Program-made: the position numbers and the translations under genes
Part shown: piece by piece, positions 51,225-61,451 of the stretch
How positions within the stretch are numbered: the first letter of the stretch is position 1
Layout of the letters: each line of letters opens with the position of its first letter
Notes under the pieces: model-generated
Told to the model about the DNA's origin: nothing
Databases searched by the model: none
Seen by the model: the letters and a program-made list of their open reading frames with translations, nothing else
Source of the DNA: Moraxella boevrei DSM 14165
Lineage (GTDB): Bacteria > Pseudomonadota > Gammaproteobacteria > Pseudomonadales > Moraxellaceae
Assembly: GCF_000379845.1 (NCBI RefSeq)
Contig: NZ_KB903770.1
Location: 1 to 64,000 of the forward strand
Direction: 5' to 3'
Length of the DNA stretch: 64,000 nucleotides

Positions 51225-54200
51225 ATGAACGATTTAACAACACGCCGAGTCAATACAGGTTTTAACATTATTCAAAGCAATAAAATTGAGAAATTACTTG
51301 AAAATTTTTTAAATTTATATCAACAATCTAGCAACGAACAATCTATTTTTCAGCCCTTTCAAGTTATTGTGCCGTCTCAAGTCATGGGCGATTGGTTAAA
51401 AAAACAAGTGGCTAATCAATTTGGCATTAGTACCTTGGTAACCACCGAGTTTTGGGGACGTTTTTATTGGCAGTTGTTAAAAAAAGTGGTCAAAAATGTG
51501 TCAGATGAAGCTCCCTTGTCAAAAAATGTGATGCAATGGCAGATTTTTTCTTATTTGTTGGGTGATTATAAGACGATTGTCAACGATGAAAAGCACCCAC
51601 TTTTTGTGTTTATTCAGCCGATGTATGAAGATATACAAAAAATTGAGCAAGCTGACATGCTAGATTTTAGCAAGCAACAAAATCAAAGCGAGCCACTTGA
51701 GTTGCAGGGGCTTGAGCAACGTTTTTGGCAGTTTGCAGGCGATATGGCGAGTATGCTCAACCGCTATATGACCTATCGTACGGATTGGTTGGCGTTGTGG
51801 GGCAACGGTAAAATGCTGAATGTGGCAGAATTGATTGCCAAAAAAGACGTGTTACAAAGTAAATTACAACATCATGCAGTAGAAACGCCTGAGTGGTTAA
51901 AGGAGCATTATGAGATTTTGGAGAAAGCCCAACGCTTTTTGTGGTGTGAGTTTTTCCAAGAAACTTATGAAAAACGTCAAAAAGTGCAACAAGATTTTTG
52001 GCAAAACATTGAACAAAATTTTGAGCGATATGATTTGCCCAGCCAAGTGATTTTGTTTACGGTGCAACAGTTGCCCCCCAATGAATTAGATGAGTTACGC
52101 CGTTTAAGCCAATATATGTCGGTAACCTTGTTGCACTTTAATCCGTCTGAGCAGTTTTGGGCGGATATCGTGGATAAAAATTGGTTTTTGGAACAGCAAT
52201 TAACCAATCCTGATGCCATTTATTTAAAAGATTATGGACATAGTTTGTTGTCAAGATTTGGCAAACAATCTCGAGAAGTGTTTGCGTTGTTGGCAAATTA
52301 TTCGGGCAATGAGGATAATACAGAATGGCATGATAATTTTGTGGAAGATGTAGGGGAAATGTCGTCAAAAAGTGTGTTAGCCCAACTACAAAACGATATT
52401 TTAATGCTTGATGAAACCGATACAGCACAAAAAATTGGTGAGTTAGTACACATTGGCAAAGACAATGAGAAATTACAACAAAAACGTGAATACGAAGAAG
52501 AAAAATCCAAACAAGCATGGCGATTACACCAAATAGAGAGTAAAATTGATAATAGCCTTGCTATTCATGCCTGTCATAGCATCGTGCGACAGTTGGAAGT
52601 GCTTCGTGGGCAGATTGTGGCTTGGTTAAATGCGGATAAAAACCGAGAATTATCGGATATTTTGGTGTTGTTGCCCAATATTGAACAGGCACGCACCGCC
52701 ATTGAAGCAATTTTTCCCAAAGATAAGGGAGCGGACGGTTTTACCTTGCCCGCCAAAGTAACGGGGGTAACGAACCAAGCGGTTAATCAGCTTTGGCATT
52801 CGGTAACGGGCTATTACACTTTGTTAAATCAAGTCGGGGCAAGGTTTAACCGTGCGGATGTCTTTGATTGGTTGATGTTACCGCCGATGTATGAAAGTTT
52901 TGGGCTAAGCATGGAACAAATGCGACGTGCCTGCTTATTACTAGAAAGTGCAGGGTTTGCGCGGGGGTTTGATGAAACGCACTTACGCCAATCCTTACAC
53001 CGCCATGATGACGATTATCGCTATACCTTTGCTTATGCTTTAGAGCGGTTGGTGGCAGGCTTGCTCATGCCAAACAGCGAAATGGTGCGATTCGGGCATT
53101 ATCAAAATTTGGCAGGCGATGTAGAAAGTATTGAACCATTGGCAGGGTTAAGCCTTGCGGATAAGCCGATTGTGATTGCGTTGTGCGATATTTATCAAAC
53201 GTTGCAACAAAATCGTTCTCTGTTAGGTATTAAAAAACCGATACATGATTGGCTAAATGATATTGAAAGTTTAATGCAAGCAAAATTTAGCATTTTTAAA
53301 CAATTGCAAGCATGGAAAACGATTTTTGCTTCACAAAATCAAATCAAAAACCAACTTAAAGCCAATCACGTCAAAGCTAATCAACCGAACAAGCAAAATC
53401 CGTCAAATTTACACTTAAATTTAAACTTTGTGCTACACAGTATTGACGATGCGTTGGTAACGCAACAAGTCCGTGCCGAGCCGTCAGGTATGATTACGTT
53501 TGCTCGTATCGGTGCGGTGCGAAATATTCCGTATAAACTTGTTGTTATGCTAAATTTGAATTTAAGCGAATTTCCGCAACAAGAACCACCGAACCGCTAC
53601 AATCTCATGCAAGCAGGTATTAGCAAACGTGGCGATAGATTTCGGGAAGATGATGATTTGGGAGCGTTTTTAGATGCGATTTTGTGTGCAAGGCAGGCGT
53701 GTTGGCTGTTTTATAATTATAAAAGCATGAGCGACACCCACGAGCATTTACCTGCCAGTCCTGTTCAAGAATTACTCGGTTTTTTGCAAAATCAAACATG
53801 GCAAAGCGACAATGTTCATTTAACTGAAAATTTTGGCAAACAAGTGTTGGACTACTTTATCACCGAACATCCAGCCTTGCCGTTTGACGAACAATACTTT
53901 AGTGCTTTTTTGCAAAACAATTTACAAAGCAACTCGCCAAAAAATGCGTTTTGGCAACAAAAAATGGCGAATAATCCCCCTGCAAAAACTTGGTATCAGC
54001 TGTACCATGCCTTGCATCATTTATCTAATAAACAAGCTGATGACAAGGTTGAATCATGGCAAAAGTCTAAATTGGAACAATGGCTAAAACATTGGCAAAA
54101 ACAACAACTTAACCTAAATGCGTTGTCAATCCATCAACAAAATCATCACGATGTACAATTTCTCCAATTAAACCAGCTCATAAAAGCAGGGCAAAATCCT

Positions 54201-55262
54201 GCCCAAAGTTTTACCCAAGCTCAAAAATTGTTTACGTATCGGTTTGGCGACATCAGCGAAGCGTATGAAAGTTTAAATTTGGATAGCCTAAGCAAATATG
54301 CGTTAAATGATGCGTTAATTACAGGGTTAAGCCACGCAAACACGGCGGATACTGCGATTAATTCGGCGTTGGCATTTAACGATATTTTGCCATCAGGGGT
54401 AAACCGTTATCACGCCTTGCAACAACAAGAAACCGAATTTCAACAGGCGATGCAAGATTTTTATGAGCAATTACAACAAATTGGTGATTTTTTGGAAAAT
54501 AGCCTAAGTAATAAAAGTTTTAAAAATTTACAAAACCAAGCAAAACAGCTTGACAGGCAATCCAAAAATTGGTTGACAGGGTTAATGACAGCGACAGAGC
54601 CGAAAACCTTTGCGCTGAACATAATTGAATTAAACAAAGACGGCAATTTTGATAAAGCTGATTTTGATAAACAAGCAATCAACAAAATCATGATAACTGC
54701 CAATTTACCAAACGATGAAGCCGATTATTGGCTAAATTATTTGCCAAACAGCGGTGCAGAACGGCATCAATTGGCATTTTGGTTACAGCATTTGTGTTGG
54801 CAAGTGGCACGCAAAACCAGCGAACAACAAGTAACCGAGCAACACGGCTTTTCGTTATGGCGATATCAGGGCAAAACCTTGTATTTACCTGCGATTGCGT
54901 GGCAGACGGCGTATGCGTGGCTACAAGATTGGCTGATGTTTTGGCAACTAAGTCAGCATAAATTGCTCGTGTTACCGCCTAAGACCACGTTAAATTATTT
55001 GCGGGAAATGCTTAAAACAGAAAAACAACAAGCAGATGACAAAGCCCAAAAAACAACCGATTTAATTAAAGAATGGATAACAGGGAAGTTTGGCTCTAAC
55101 AGTACGATTGAAAATTTTGATTTTGAAACATGGCAACAATTGATTGGCGAACAAAAACCAACGGTTATTTTACGCTTTCTGCAAAGTTTTGCCACATGGT
55201 TGTATCAGCCGTTGCAGTCGTATTTAGTTGATATCGGTGAACAAATCCAAAAAACCAAATAA
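51225..55262 (+). CDS. recC: Exodeoxyribonuclease V gamma chain RecC
   Basis: RecC is the scaffold and Chi-recognition subunit of RecBCD, which processes double-strand breaks for homologous recombination. From the ATG at 51225 it has 1345 residues; a GTG three codons earlier is possible. It begins with GFNIIQSNKIEKLLENFL (RecC opens with a similar strand-helix), then FQVIVPSQVMGDWLKKQVAN (about 45-64). Other RecC-like segments are RMRRACLLLESAGFARG-type text (about 570-586) and ITFARIGAVRNIPYKLVVML near 765-784, and LNLSEFPQQEPPNRYNLMQA. It is longer than the 1122-residue E. coli protein, with Gln/Asn-rich insertions. Order recC-recB-recD. Confidence 0.93.
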   Translation: MNDLTTRRVNTGFNIIQSNKIEKLLENFLNLYQQSSNEQSIFQPFQVIVPSQVMGDWLKKQVANQFGISTLVTTEFWGRFYWQLLKKVVKNVSDEAPLSKNVMQWQIFSYLLGDYKTIVNDEKHPLFVFIQPMYEDIQKIEQADMLDFSKQQNQSEPLELQGLEQRFWQFAGDMASMLNRYMTYRTDWLALWGNGKMLNVAELIAKKDVLQSKLQHHAVETPEWLKEHYEILEKAQRFLWCEFFQETYEKRQKVQQDFWQNIEQNFERYDLPSQVILFTVQQLPPNELDELRRLSQYMSVTLLHFNPSEQFWADIVDKNWFLEQQLTNPDAIYLKDYGHSLLSRFGKQSREVFALLANYSGNEDNTEWHDNFVEDVGEMSSKSVLAQLQNDILMLDETDTAQKIGELVHIGKDNEKLQQKREYEEEKSKQAWRLHQIESKIDNSLAIHACHSIVRQLEVLRGQIVAWLNADKNRELSDILVLLPNIEQARTAIEAIFPKDKGADGFTLPAKVTGVTNQAVNQLWHSVTGYYTLLNQVGARFNRADVFDWLMLPPMYESFGLSMEQMRRACLLLESAGFARGFDETHLRQSLHRHDDDYRYTFAYALERLVAGLLMPNSEMVRFGHYQNLAGDVESIEPLAGLSLADKPIVIALCDIYQTLQQNRSLLGIKKPIHDWLNDIESLMQAKFSIFKQLQAWKTIFASQNQIKNQLKANHVKANQPNKQNPSNLHLNLNFVLHSIDDALVTQQVRAEPSGMITFARIGAVRNIPYKLVVMLNLNLSEFPQQEPPNRYNLMQAGISKRGDRFREDDDLGAFLDAILCARQACWLFYNYKSMSDTHEHLPASPVQELLGFLQNQTWQSDNVHLTENFGKQVLDYFITEHPALPFDEQYFSAFLQNNLQSNSPKNAFWQQKMANNPPAKTWYQLYHALHHLSNKQADDKVESWQKSKLEQWLKHWQKQQLNLNALSIHQQNHHDVQFLQLNQLIKAGQNPAQSFTQAQKLFTYRFGDISEAYESLNLDSLSKYALNDALITGLSHANTADTAINSALAFNDILPSGVNRYHALQQQETEFQQAMQDFYEQLQQIGDFLENSLSNKSFKNLQNQAKQLDRQSKNWLTGLMTATEPKTFALNIIELNKDGNFDKADFDKQAINKIMITANLPNDEADYWLNYLPNSGAERHQLAFWLQHLCWQVARKTSEQQVTEQHGFSLWRYQGKTLYLPAIAWQTAYAWLQDWLMFWQLSQHKLLVLPPKTTLNYLREMLKTEKQQADDKAQKTTDLIKEWITGKFGSNSTIENFDFETWQQLIGEQKPTVILRFLQSFATWLYQPLQSYLVDIGEQIQKTK

Positions 55263-55272
55263 ATAAATTTTA

Positions 55273-58200
55273 ATGGAAAAACACATGCAACAAACCGACA
55301 AATCCGAAAACACCACATTAGCTCCTGCTATTTGCTTGCCTTTATCAGGACGGCATTTGATTGAAGCATCGGCAGGCACGGGCAAGACTTGGACATTAAC
55401 AGGCATTGTGCTACGGTTAATCGTGGAGCAAGGCTATCCGTGCGAACAAATCATCGCCACCACGTTTACTCGCAGTGCCTCTACCGAAATGCAAGAACGT
55501 ATCCGTGGGCGGTTGCAGGATTTTTATCAAGTGCTAACTGTTTTTTTGAGCCAAGATTTTGCTGATATTTATGACAAAATGCGTGAAACAGTTACCAAAC
55601 AAGTGCAAGAAAATTGGGCGGATAATGAACAAAATTGGCAAGCATTTTTTGAGCAGTTTGAAAAGAATTTTGAGCCATTTTTAAGCAAATACGCTATCAA
55701 AGAAATTTATGACGACCCGATTAATACGTTTTTGATACGCTATATTTTAAAGCAAAATTTAAAACACATATTGGTAAATACAGAAAGTAAAACACCGAAT
55801 AAAATGCTAGATTTTAGTTTGGCGTTAAAGCGGACACAACTTGCGTTAAATCAGCTAGATAGGCTATTTGTTGGCACGTTGGATAGTTTGTGCCAAAAGT
55901 GGTTGCGTGAGTTTAGCAGTGAAACGGGTTTTTCCTCACAAATCAAGATTAGCAAGGATGTAACCAGCGTTATCCAAGGTATGGTAAATGACGAGTTGCG
56001 TGGGTTTTTGGCGTATTTGCATGAGCAATATCAGGCAAATCCGATGGTTTATCAGTGGGTGACAAGTGGTCTAAAAAGTACCGAAGATTATCGGCAAGTG
56101 GTGGAGCGGGCGTTAAATTTTTATACCGCTCCGATTGATGTTATGGCGATGCCAAAGCTGGATTTAAAAGGGATTGAAGCGTTACGTCAGCGAATTGTTG
56201 CTTATCCAAGTGATGGTTTTGCTGAGAATAATAAAGATAATTTGGGGTTAAATAAAGGTGGCTATGTTTATAAAAATTTTGGCAAAATTAAAGACGTGCA
56301 ACAACAGCTTGCCAATCCAACCGATGTGATTTTTCAATTAGACCGCTTTGCAAAAGACAAAGCAATCAAAGATGTATTAAATACCTTGTATGAATTTAAA
56401 TTTAATGATAAAGCTATTTTTAACAAAGGGGCGAACATTAGCCAAGATGATGTCAGTTTTTTACATGATTTGGCATTGTTGTATGATTATCAGATGCGTT
56501 TGAATACTTACAAAGACCAAATTAATGCATTTTTTACCCAGTTTATCAGCCGTTATGTGCGTCAGCATTTGCCAAACGTGCTAGAATACAAAGGATTGAC
56601 GACTTTTGCCCTACAATTAGCAAAACTCAATCAAGCCTTAGACGGTTCACAAGGCAACGCCCTTGCTCAATATATTCGCCACCAGTATCCTGTTGCATTG
56701 ATTGATGAGTCGCAAGATGTCAACACCGAGCAAGCCATGTTAATCAAGCGAATTTATCTGGATGATAGCAATGGACGAGTCAATACCGATAAAGGTTTTT
56801 TGTTGCTCGTGGGCGACCCAAAACAAGCAATTTATGGTTTTCGTGGTGGTGATGTACAAAACTATACTGCATTAAAATCGCTGTTTCCTGAAAAACCCAA
56901 ACAACTCACGACCAACCGCCGTGCGTCTGAACATTTAATTAACAGTTTAAATAACTGGTATGGCGTGGTAGGCGATGATAATATAAATACCAATATAGAC
57001 GACAATTCTTTGCCAAAAAAAATGGGCAATGAGATTTATTATCATAAAATTGATGCTGATAGAAAAACCGCTGATTTGGTGAGTCATAATCCGAATGACA
57101 CAAAAACCATTCATTATTTACAAATTGCGTATAATCAGCCGTTTCCCACTAACGAAGATAGCCAATCAGATGATGAAATTGGCTATGTCCAAGAAGTCGA
57201 TGTGATTTTGGCACAGATTTTAGCATGGTTTGATAGTCAGGCAGATGAGCGTGACCAGCTTTTTATGTTGGACAAAGATAAAGAACCACTTGCGTTACAA
57301 TTATCGGATATTTGTATTTTAGCGGATAAAAATAAGTATTTAGACCAAATTGAACGCAAATTGCACCAATTTGGTATCGCAACCATGCGTGGCGGTAGTC
57401 AGAGTATTTTTGCCGAACAGATAAGCCATGATTTGTTAAATTTGATGGCGTTATTGCTCACGCCGTATCAGACCGATAAGCTACGTACCGTGCTAATGTC
57501 GCATTTTTATCAGTTAAAATTAAGCGATGTGAATGAACTATTTCAAGCCTTAGATGTAGAAAACTTAGGCGTAGAAATTTTGGATGTGGATAATGATAAT
57601 GATAAAGATGATTTAGCAAATAACTTAAAAATTTTAAATAATCTACAAGCACAATTAAACCAAGCATCGCAAAAATGGCAAAAACAAGGCTTTTTGGTGG
57701 CATTACAATGGCTATTTAATCAGCGAATTCGTTTGCCAAACCAGTCAAATTTAAGCGTTTGGCAACGGCTGGCAAGCCACGAAAAGGGCGAACGCTTTTT
57801 GATTGATTTACGCCAATTATTGGATATTATCAATGAGCAAATCAGCCATGATTTTGGCGGTGTGGCAGGCGAGCATCAGCTTTTAGAATGGTTTGCCGAG
57901 CAAGTGCAGACCGAACCGAACGATGATAGATTTTTGCAACAACGCTTGTCAAGCGAAATAGGGGTGCAGTTGATGACGATTCATCAGTCTAAGGGATTGG
58001 AATTTGGCATTGTATTTGTGGTTGGCTTAACCAATAATGTGCGAAAACTTGAGCCACCGCATTTGTACCTATACACAGACAACAGCGACAAAATTTTGTT
58101 AAATAGTCGACATTTATCCGCTCTTTCACAAGATAATGGCAAAAGTTTTGCGGATGAAGAAATGCAAAATCTTTATGAAGAACGCCTACGCTTACTGTAT

Positions 58201-59505
58201 GTGGCGTTAACACGAGCCAGAGAACGTGTCTACATCGTGGTAAAATCAGCTTATAACAAGAGCAATCATTACACGCCGTTAAAGCCATTTTTGGCAGATG
58301 TGGACGGTACAAAAGATATCAAAGATTTTAACCTTGATGAGCGTTTGTATGATGTTGTTAATATCATTGATACGCAAAATCTAAAAAATAGCCTAAGCAA
58401 TTATTTAACACTTATTCAAAAACAACAAAAACCAATACTCAGGCGAGAAGATAACACAACGCTACAACAACCCGACACAACCAGTTTGTCAAATAACATA
58501 AATAGCACAGAAGATTATGAAAATTATTTTCAAACAATTATTAAAAAAACCGAATTTAAAAGTTGGCAATCAACCAGCTTTACTAATTTAGCGAAATATA
58601 ACAAAGAAGTAGACATGCTTGAGCTAAAAGAAAAAGATGATGAGCTGATTGCACCGATTGAGCAGGAAGATGAGCAGCAAAATATTGTCATTACAGAAGA
58701 TAATCAACAAGATTTGGATATTCGGTTTAGCTTTGAAAAAGGCACGTCAGCAGGGACTTTTCTGCACGGTGTGTTAGAAAATTTGATGAATTTAACAATT
58801 TCTAAACGTCGTGATAACGCTGAAATGCAAGTAATTATTGATAGGGAATTACGTAATCAAGGGTTACCTGAAAAATATTTTTCAACCTTTATCAATGAAA
58901 ATGCCCATGATGACAATCAAAAAGCGTACGATAAATTAGTCGCTTGGCTTAACGATATCATGAACACGCCATTATCTGCCCCGAATTCTCAAACTCATGA
59001 AAGTGTGGGCGTGTGCTTAAAAGATATTGAACCACAACACAAACAAACCGAAATGGCTTTTGAGTTATATTTAAAAAACAATTTGGATTTTGAGGCGTTA
59101 AATGCGTTGTTTAAAAAGTATGATAAACCGTTGTTATTACAGAATTCGGTGGACACCCTTTGGCAATATCTTAAAGGCGAAATTGATTTGATGTATCACT
59201 ATCAAGGAAAATATTATGTGGTTGATTATAAAAGTAATTTTTTAGGTAGTGATTTCGCTGATTATAACCAAAATGCCATGCAAAATGCCATGGACCAGCA
59301 TCATTATTGGCTACAAGCGATTATTTATCAAGTCGCGTTACACCGTTTTTTACGGTTGCGGTTACCGAGTTATGAGGTGAACACGCATTTGGGTGGGGTA
59401 GAGTACGCCTTTTTGCGTGGAATGTCGCCAAACAAAAACACAGGGCGATATGTTTGGCAAATTCCAAGTGAAATGCTTATTGCTTTAGATAAATTATTTG
59501 GTTAA
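55273..59505 (+). CDS. recB: Exodeoxyribonuclease V beta chain RecB
   Basis: RecB is the 3'-5' helicase and the nuclease of RecBCD. The protein is 1410 residues (E. coli 1180). Walker A EASAGTGKTWTLTGIVLRL at about 31-49; Walker B VALIDESQDVNTEQAMLIKR near 475; GDPKQAIYGFRGGDVQNY near 515; SF1 motif V/VI QLMTIHQSKGLEFGIVFVVG (about 897-916) and LRLLYVALTRARERVYIV. The nuclease domain has GTFLHGVLENL (His), GEIDLMYHYQ and VVDYKSNFLG near 1318, matching the catalytic Asp and Lys. Several Asn-rich loops explain the extra length. It starts 10 bases after recC; an ATG four codons later is an alternative. Confidence 0.95.
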   Translation: MEKHMQQTDKSENTTLAPAICLPLSGRHLIEASAGTGKTWTLTGIVLRLIVEQGYPCEQIIATTFTRSASTEMQERIRGRLQDFYQVLTVFLSQDFADIYDKMRETVTKQVQENWADNEQNWQAFFEQFEKNFEPFLSKYAIKEIYDDPINTFLIRYILKQNLKHILVNTESKTPNKMLDFSLALKRTQLALNQLDRLFVGTLDSLCQKWLREFSSETGFSSQIKISKDVTSVIQGMVNDELRGFLAYLHEQYQANPMVYQWVTSGLKSTEDYRQVVERALNFYTAPIDVMAMPKLDLKGIEALRQRIVAYPSDGFAENNKDNLGLNKGGYVYKNFGKIKDVQQQLANPTDVIFQLDRFAKDKAIKDVLNTLYEFKFNDKAIFNKGANISQDDVSFLHDLALLYDYQMRLNTYKDQINAFFTQFISRYVRQHLPNVLEYKGLTTFALQLAKLNQALDGSQGNALAQYIRHQYPVALIDESQDVNTEQAMLIKRIYLDDSNGRVNTDKGFLLLVGDPKQAIYGFRGGDVQNYTALKSLFPEKPKQLTTNRRASEHLINSLNNWYGVVGDDNINTNIDDNSLPKKMGNEIYYHKIDADRKTADLVSHNPNDTKTIHYLQIAYNQPFPTNEDSQSDDEIGYVQEVDVILAQILAWFDSQADERDQLFMLDKDKEPLALQLSDICILADKNKYLDQIERKLHQFGIATMRGGSQSIFAEQISHDLLNLMALLLTPYQTDKLRTVLMSHFYQLKLSDVNELFQALDVENLGVEILDVDNDNDKDDLANNLKILNNLQAQLNQASQKWQKQGFLVALQWLFNQRIRLPNQSNLSVWQRLASHEKGERFLIDLRQLLDIINEQISHDFGGVAGEHQLLEWFAEQVQTEPNDDRFLQQRLSSEIGVQLMTIHQSKGLEFGIVFVVGLTNNVRKLEPPHLYLYTDNSDKILLNSRHLSALSQDNGKSFADEEMQNLYEERLRLLYVALTRARERVYIVVKSAYNKSNHYTPLKPFLADVDGTKDIKDFNLDERLYDVVNIIDTQNLKNSLSNYLTLIQKQQKPILRREDNTTLQQPDTTSLSNNINSTEDYENYFQTIIKKTEFKSWQSTSFTNLAKYNKEVDMLELKEKDDELIAPIEQEDEQQNIVITEDNQQDLDIRFSFEKGTSAGTFLHGVLENLMNLTISKRRDNAEMQVIIDRELRNQGLPEKYFSTFINENAHDDNQKAYDKLVAWLNDIMNTPLSAPNSQTHESVGVCLKDIEPQHKQTEMAFELYLKNNLDFEALNALFKKYDKPLLLQNSVDTLWQYLKGEIDLMYHYQGKYYVVDYKSNFLGSDFADYNQNAMQNAMDQHHYWLQAIIYQVALHRFLRLRLPSYEVNTHLGGVEYAFLRGMSPNKNTGRYVWQIPSEMLIALDKLFG

Positions 59506-59542
59506 TTGGCTAAACATCTACCAAAAATCAATAGGAAAAAAT

Positions 59543-61402
59543 ATGCAAAATCTCTCAAAAAAAGTTGAAAATTCATTAGGCTTAGACAGCGTTGCTGAAT
59601 TTATTGCGTTACGCCAACAACAAAAACAGCGTTTAATATCAAAAAATAGCCTAAGCAAAATTAAGCAAATCATTATATCAAATCCTACAGAAACAGAAAA
59701 TTTTACCCAATTATCAGACATTAATATCAAACAATTATTTAATTTATTGGATAATGCCTTGGAAAATGGCAATACAATTTTTAGCCTAAACTGCCATGTC
59801 AATGATAAGCAGATTTTACAATCTTGGCAAAATAACGGCTGGCTTACCCAATTAGATGATGCACCAAGCCAAATTAACACGCCAGTCGTGGTGCGTAAAC
59901 AGGGTAATCAGTGGACTTTTTGGCTACAACGCCAATGGTTCGCCGAATATCAGTTAGCAACTCAGTTATTGGCAATGACACAGCGTGAAGTAAGGCAGTT
60001 GGATTTTGATAATCAACCGCCAATCGCTTCTTCAAATAGTCAAGATAAAAATAATGAAAAAATTAAAACGCCAAATTTTTTGCAACAACAAGCGATTGAT
60101 AAGGCCAACCGTTACGCATTTAGCATTATTACAGGTGGACCGGGAACGGGCAAAACTTTTACCGTTACTGAGTTGGTGAAACGCCTACAGCACGCACATC
60201 AGCAAGCCCAAACGAACGACCCAAATTTGCCTGCATTATCCATTGCATTGACCGCACCGACAGGCAAGGCGGCACAGCGGATGCAAGAGTCACTACAACA
60301 TACTTTAAAAGGTGAAAAAATCAGTCTAGAAAACGCCAAAACCTTACACCGCTTGCTCGGTATTGGACAGCACGGCACGCCACGTTATCACAAGCACAAT
60401 CCATTGCCTGATGACTTGGTGATTGTGGACGAAGCGTCAATGCTTGGGCTTGAGCTTGCCAGTCAATTGATAGATGCGATTAAACCGACAGCACGCTTGA
60501 TTTTGCTAGGCGATACCAATCAGCTCTCGGCGGTAGATGCAGGCTCAGTGTTGGCAGATTTGTGCAAAATTGACGCATTACAAGATTTTCGTACAGAATT
60601 AACCGAAACCCAACGTTTTGACGGTAATTCAAAAGTGGGAAAATTAGCACAGCCCATTCAAAAGGCCTTAAACAACAATAAACCTTGTGATATCGATGAT
60701 TTATTAGAAACTACCGATACGCTAACGGCAAAAAATCCTGAAAAAATCGCCTTGTTACCCGCAGAAAAATTTCAATCGCCAGTTACCCTTTACCAATTAC
60801 TAGCCGAGCCATACCAACCGTTTTTTGCATTGTTGATAGATTGGCAAAAAAATGGGGTAAATTTAACCGATGAAAATCGCAAAAAATTGTTTGATATTTT
60901 TAACCGATATCGTATTTTAACCGCAGGTAATCATGGTATTTTGGGCAAACAGGCGTTAAACGAACAGCTTAAAAAAATCTTTTTTCAACATGGTCAACAG
61001 CAGTCCAATTATTATTTTTTTCATGGTTTGCCGATTATGATTACAGCGAATGATTATCATTTGGGATTGTTTAACGGTGATATTGGTATTTGTTTGTGGG
61101 TGAATGGGGCGTTAATGGTATGTTTTGCTGATAAGGATAAGTTGGTGGCGATAAATCAACTTAGCCCAAGCGTGTGTGAGCCTGCCTACGCCATGACAAT
61201 TCACAAATCACAAGGTTCAGAGTTTGACTGTGTGGCGGTGTGTGTGGGGCAGTCACATCAGCGGTTGTTAAGTCAAGAGTTGATTTATACGGCCATCACA
61301 CGTAGTAAAAATGAGGTGATTTTGGTGAATGAAAAGCAGAGTTTGGCAATGGCATTGCAGAAAAAATCACATCGGCATACGGGGTTGGCTTTGCAGTTTT
61401 GA
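59543..61402 (+). CDS. recD: Exodeoxyribonuclease V alpha chain RecD
   Basis: RecD is the fast 5'-3' helicase of RecBCD. The ATG at 59543 has an AGGA site 8 bases upstream; a longer frame from 59498 would overlap recB and lacks one. About 619 residues. SF1B helicase motifs: IITGGPGTGKTFTVTELVKR near 194-213, TAPTGKAAQRMQESL near 236, VIVDEASMLGLELASQLID near 293, LGDTNQLSAVDAGSVLADL, RFDGNSKVGKLAQPI, and the C-terminal MTIHKSQGSEFDCVAVCVG (about 550) with LIYTAITRSKNEVILV. A bidirectional terminator follows. Confidence 0.94.
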   Translation: MQNLSKKVENSLGLDSVAEFIALRQQQKQRLISKNSLSKIKQIIISNPTETENFTQLSDINIKQLFNLLDNALENGNTIFSLNCHVNDKQILQSWQNNGWLTQLDDAPSQINTPVVVRKQGNQWTFWLQRQWFAEYQLATQLLAMTQREVRQLDFDNQPPIASSNSQDKNNEKIKTPNFLQQQAIDKANRYAFSIITGGPGTGKTFTVTELVKRLQHAHQQAQTNDPNLPALSIALTAPTGKAAQRMQESLQHTLKGEKISLENAKTLHRLLGIGQHGTPRYHKHNPLPDDLVIVDEASMLGLELASQLIDAIKPTARLILLGDTNQLSAVDAGSVLADLCKIDALQDFRTELTETQRFDGNSKVGKLAQPIQKALNNNKPCDIDDLLETTDTLTAKNPEKIALLPAEKFQSPVTLYQLLAEPYQPFFALLIDWQKNGVNLTDENRKKLFDIFNRYRILTAGNHGILGKQALNEQLKKIFFQHGQQQSNYYFFHGLPIMITANDYHLGLFNGDIGICLWVNGALMVCFADKDKLVAINQLSPSVCEPAYAMTIHKSQGSEFDCVAVCVGQSHQRLLSQELIYTAITRSKNEVILVNEKQSLAMALQKKSHRHTGLALQF

Positions 61403-61405
61403 TTT

Positions 61406-61434
61406 AAAAAAGTTGGGCAAAACCCAACTTTTTA
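61406..61434. terminator. Bidirectional terminator between recD and hpt
   Basis: AAAAAGTTGGG and CCCAACTTTTT pair as an 11-bp perfect stem with a CAAAA loop, with A and T runs on both sides. It ends recCBD and hpt. Confidence 0.85.
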
Positions 61435-61451
61435 CGTTTAATATCGAACAA

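Noticed and set aside
32094-59658. DNA uptake sequence
   Set aside because: The 13-bp motif appears only on the plus strand, in one coding frame, and never as a terminator-type inverted pair, unlike known uptake sequences. It is kept as an unexplained repeat instead.
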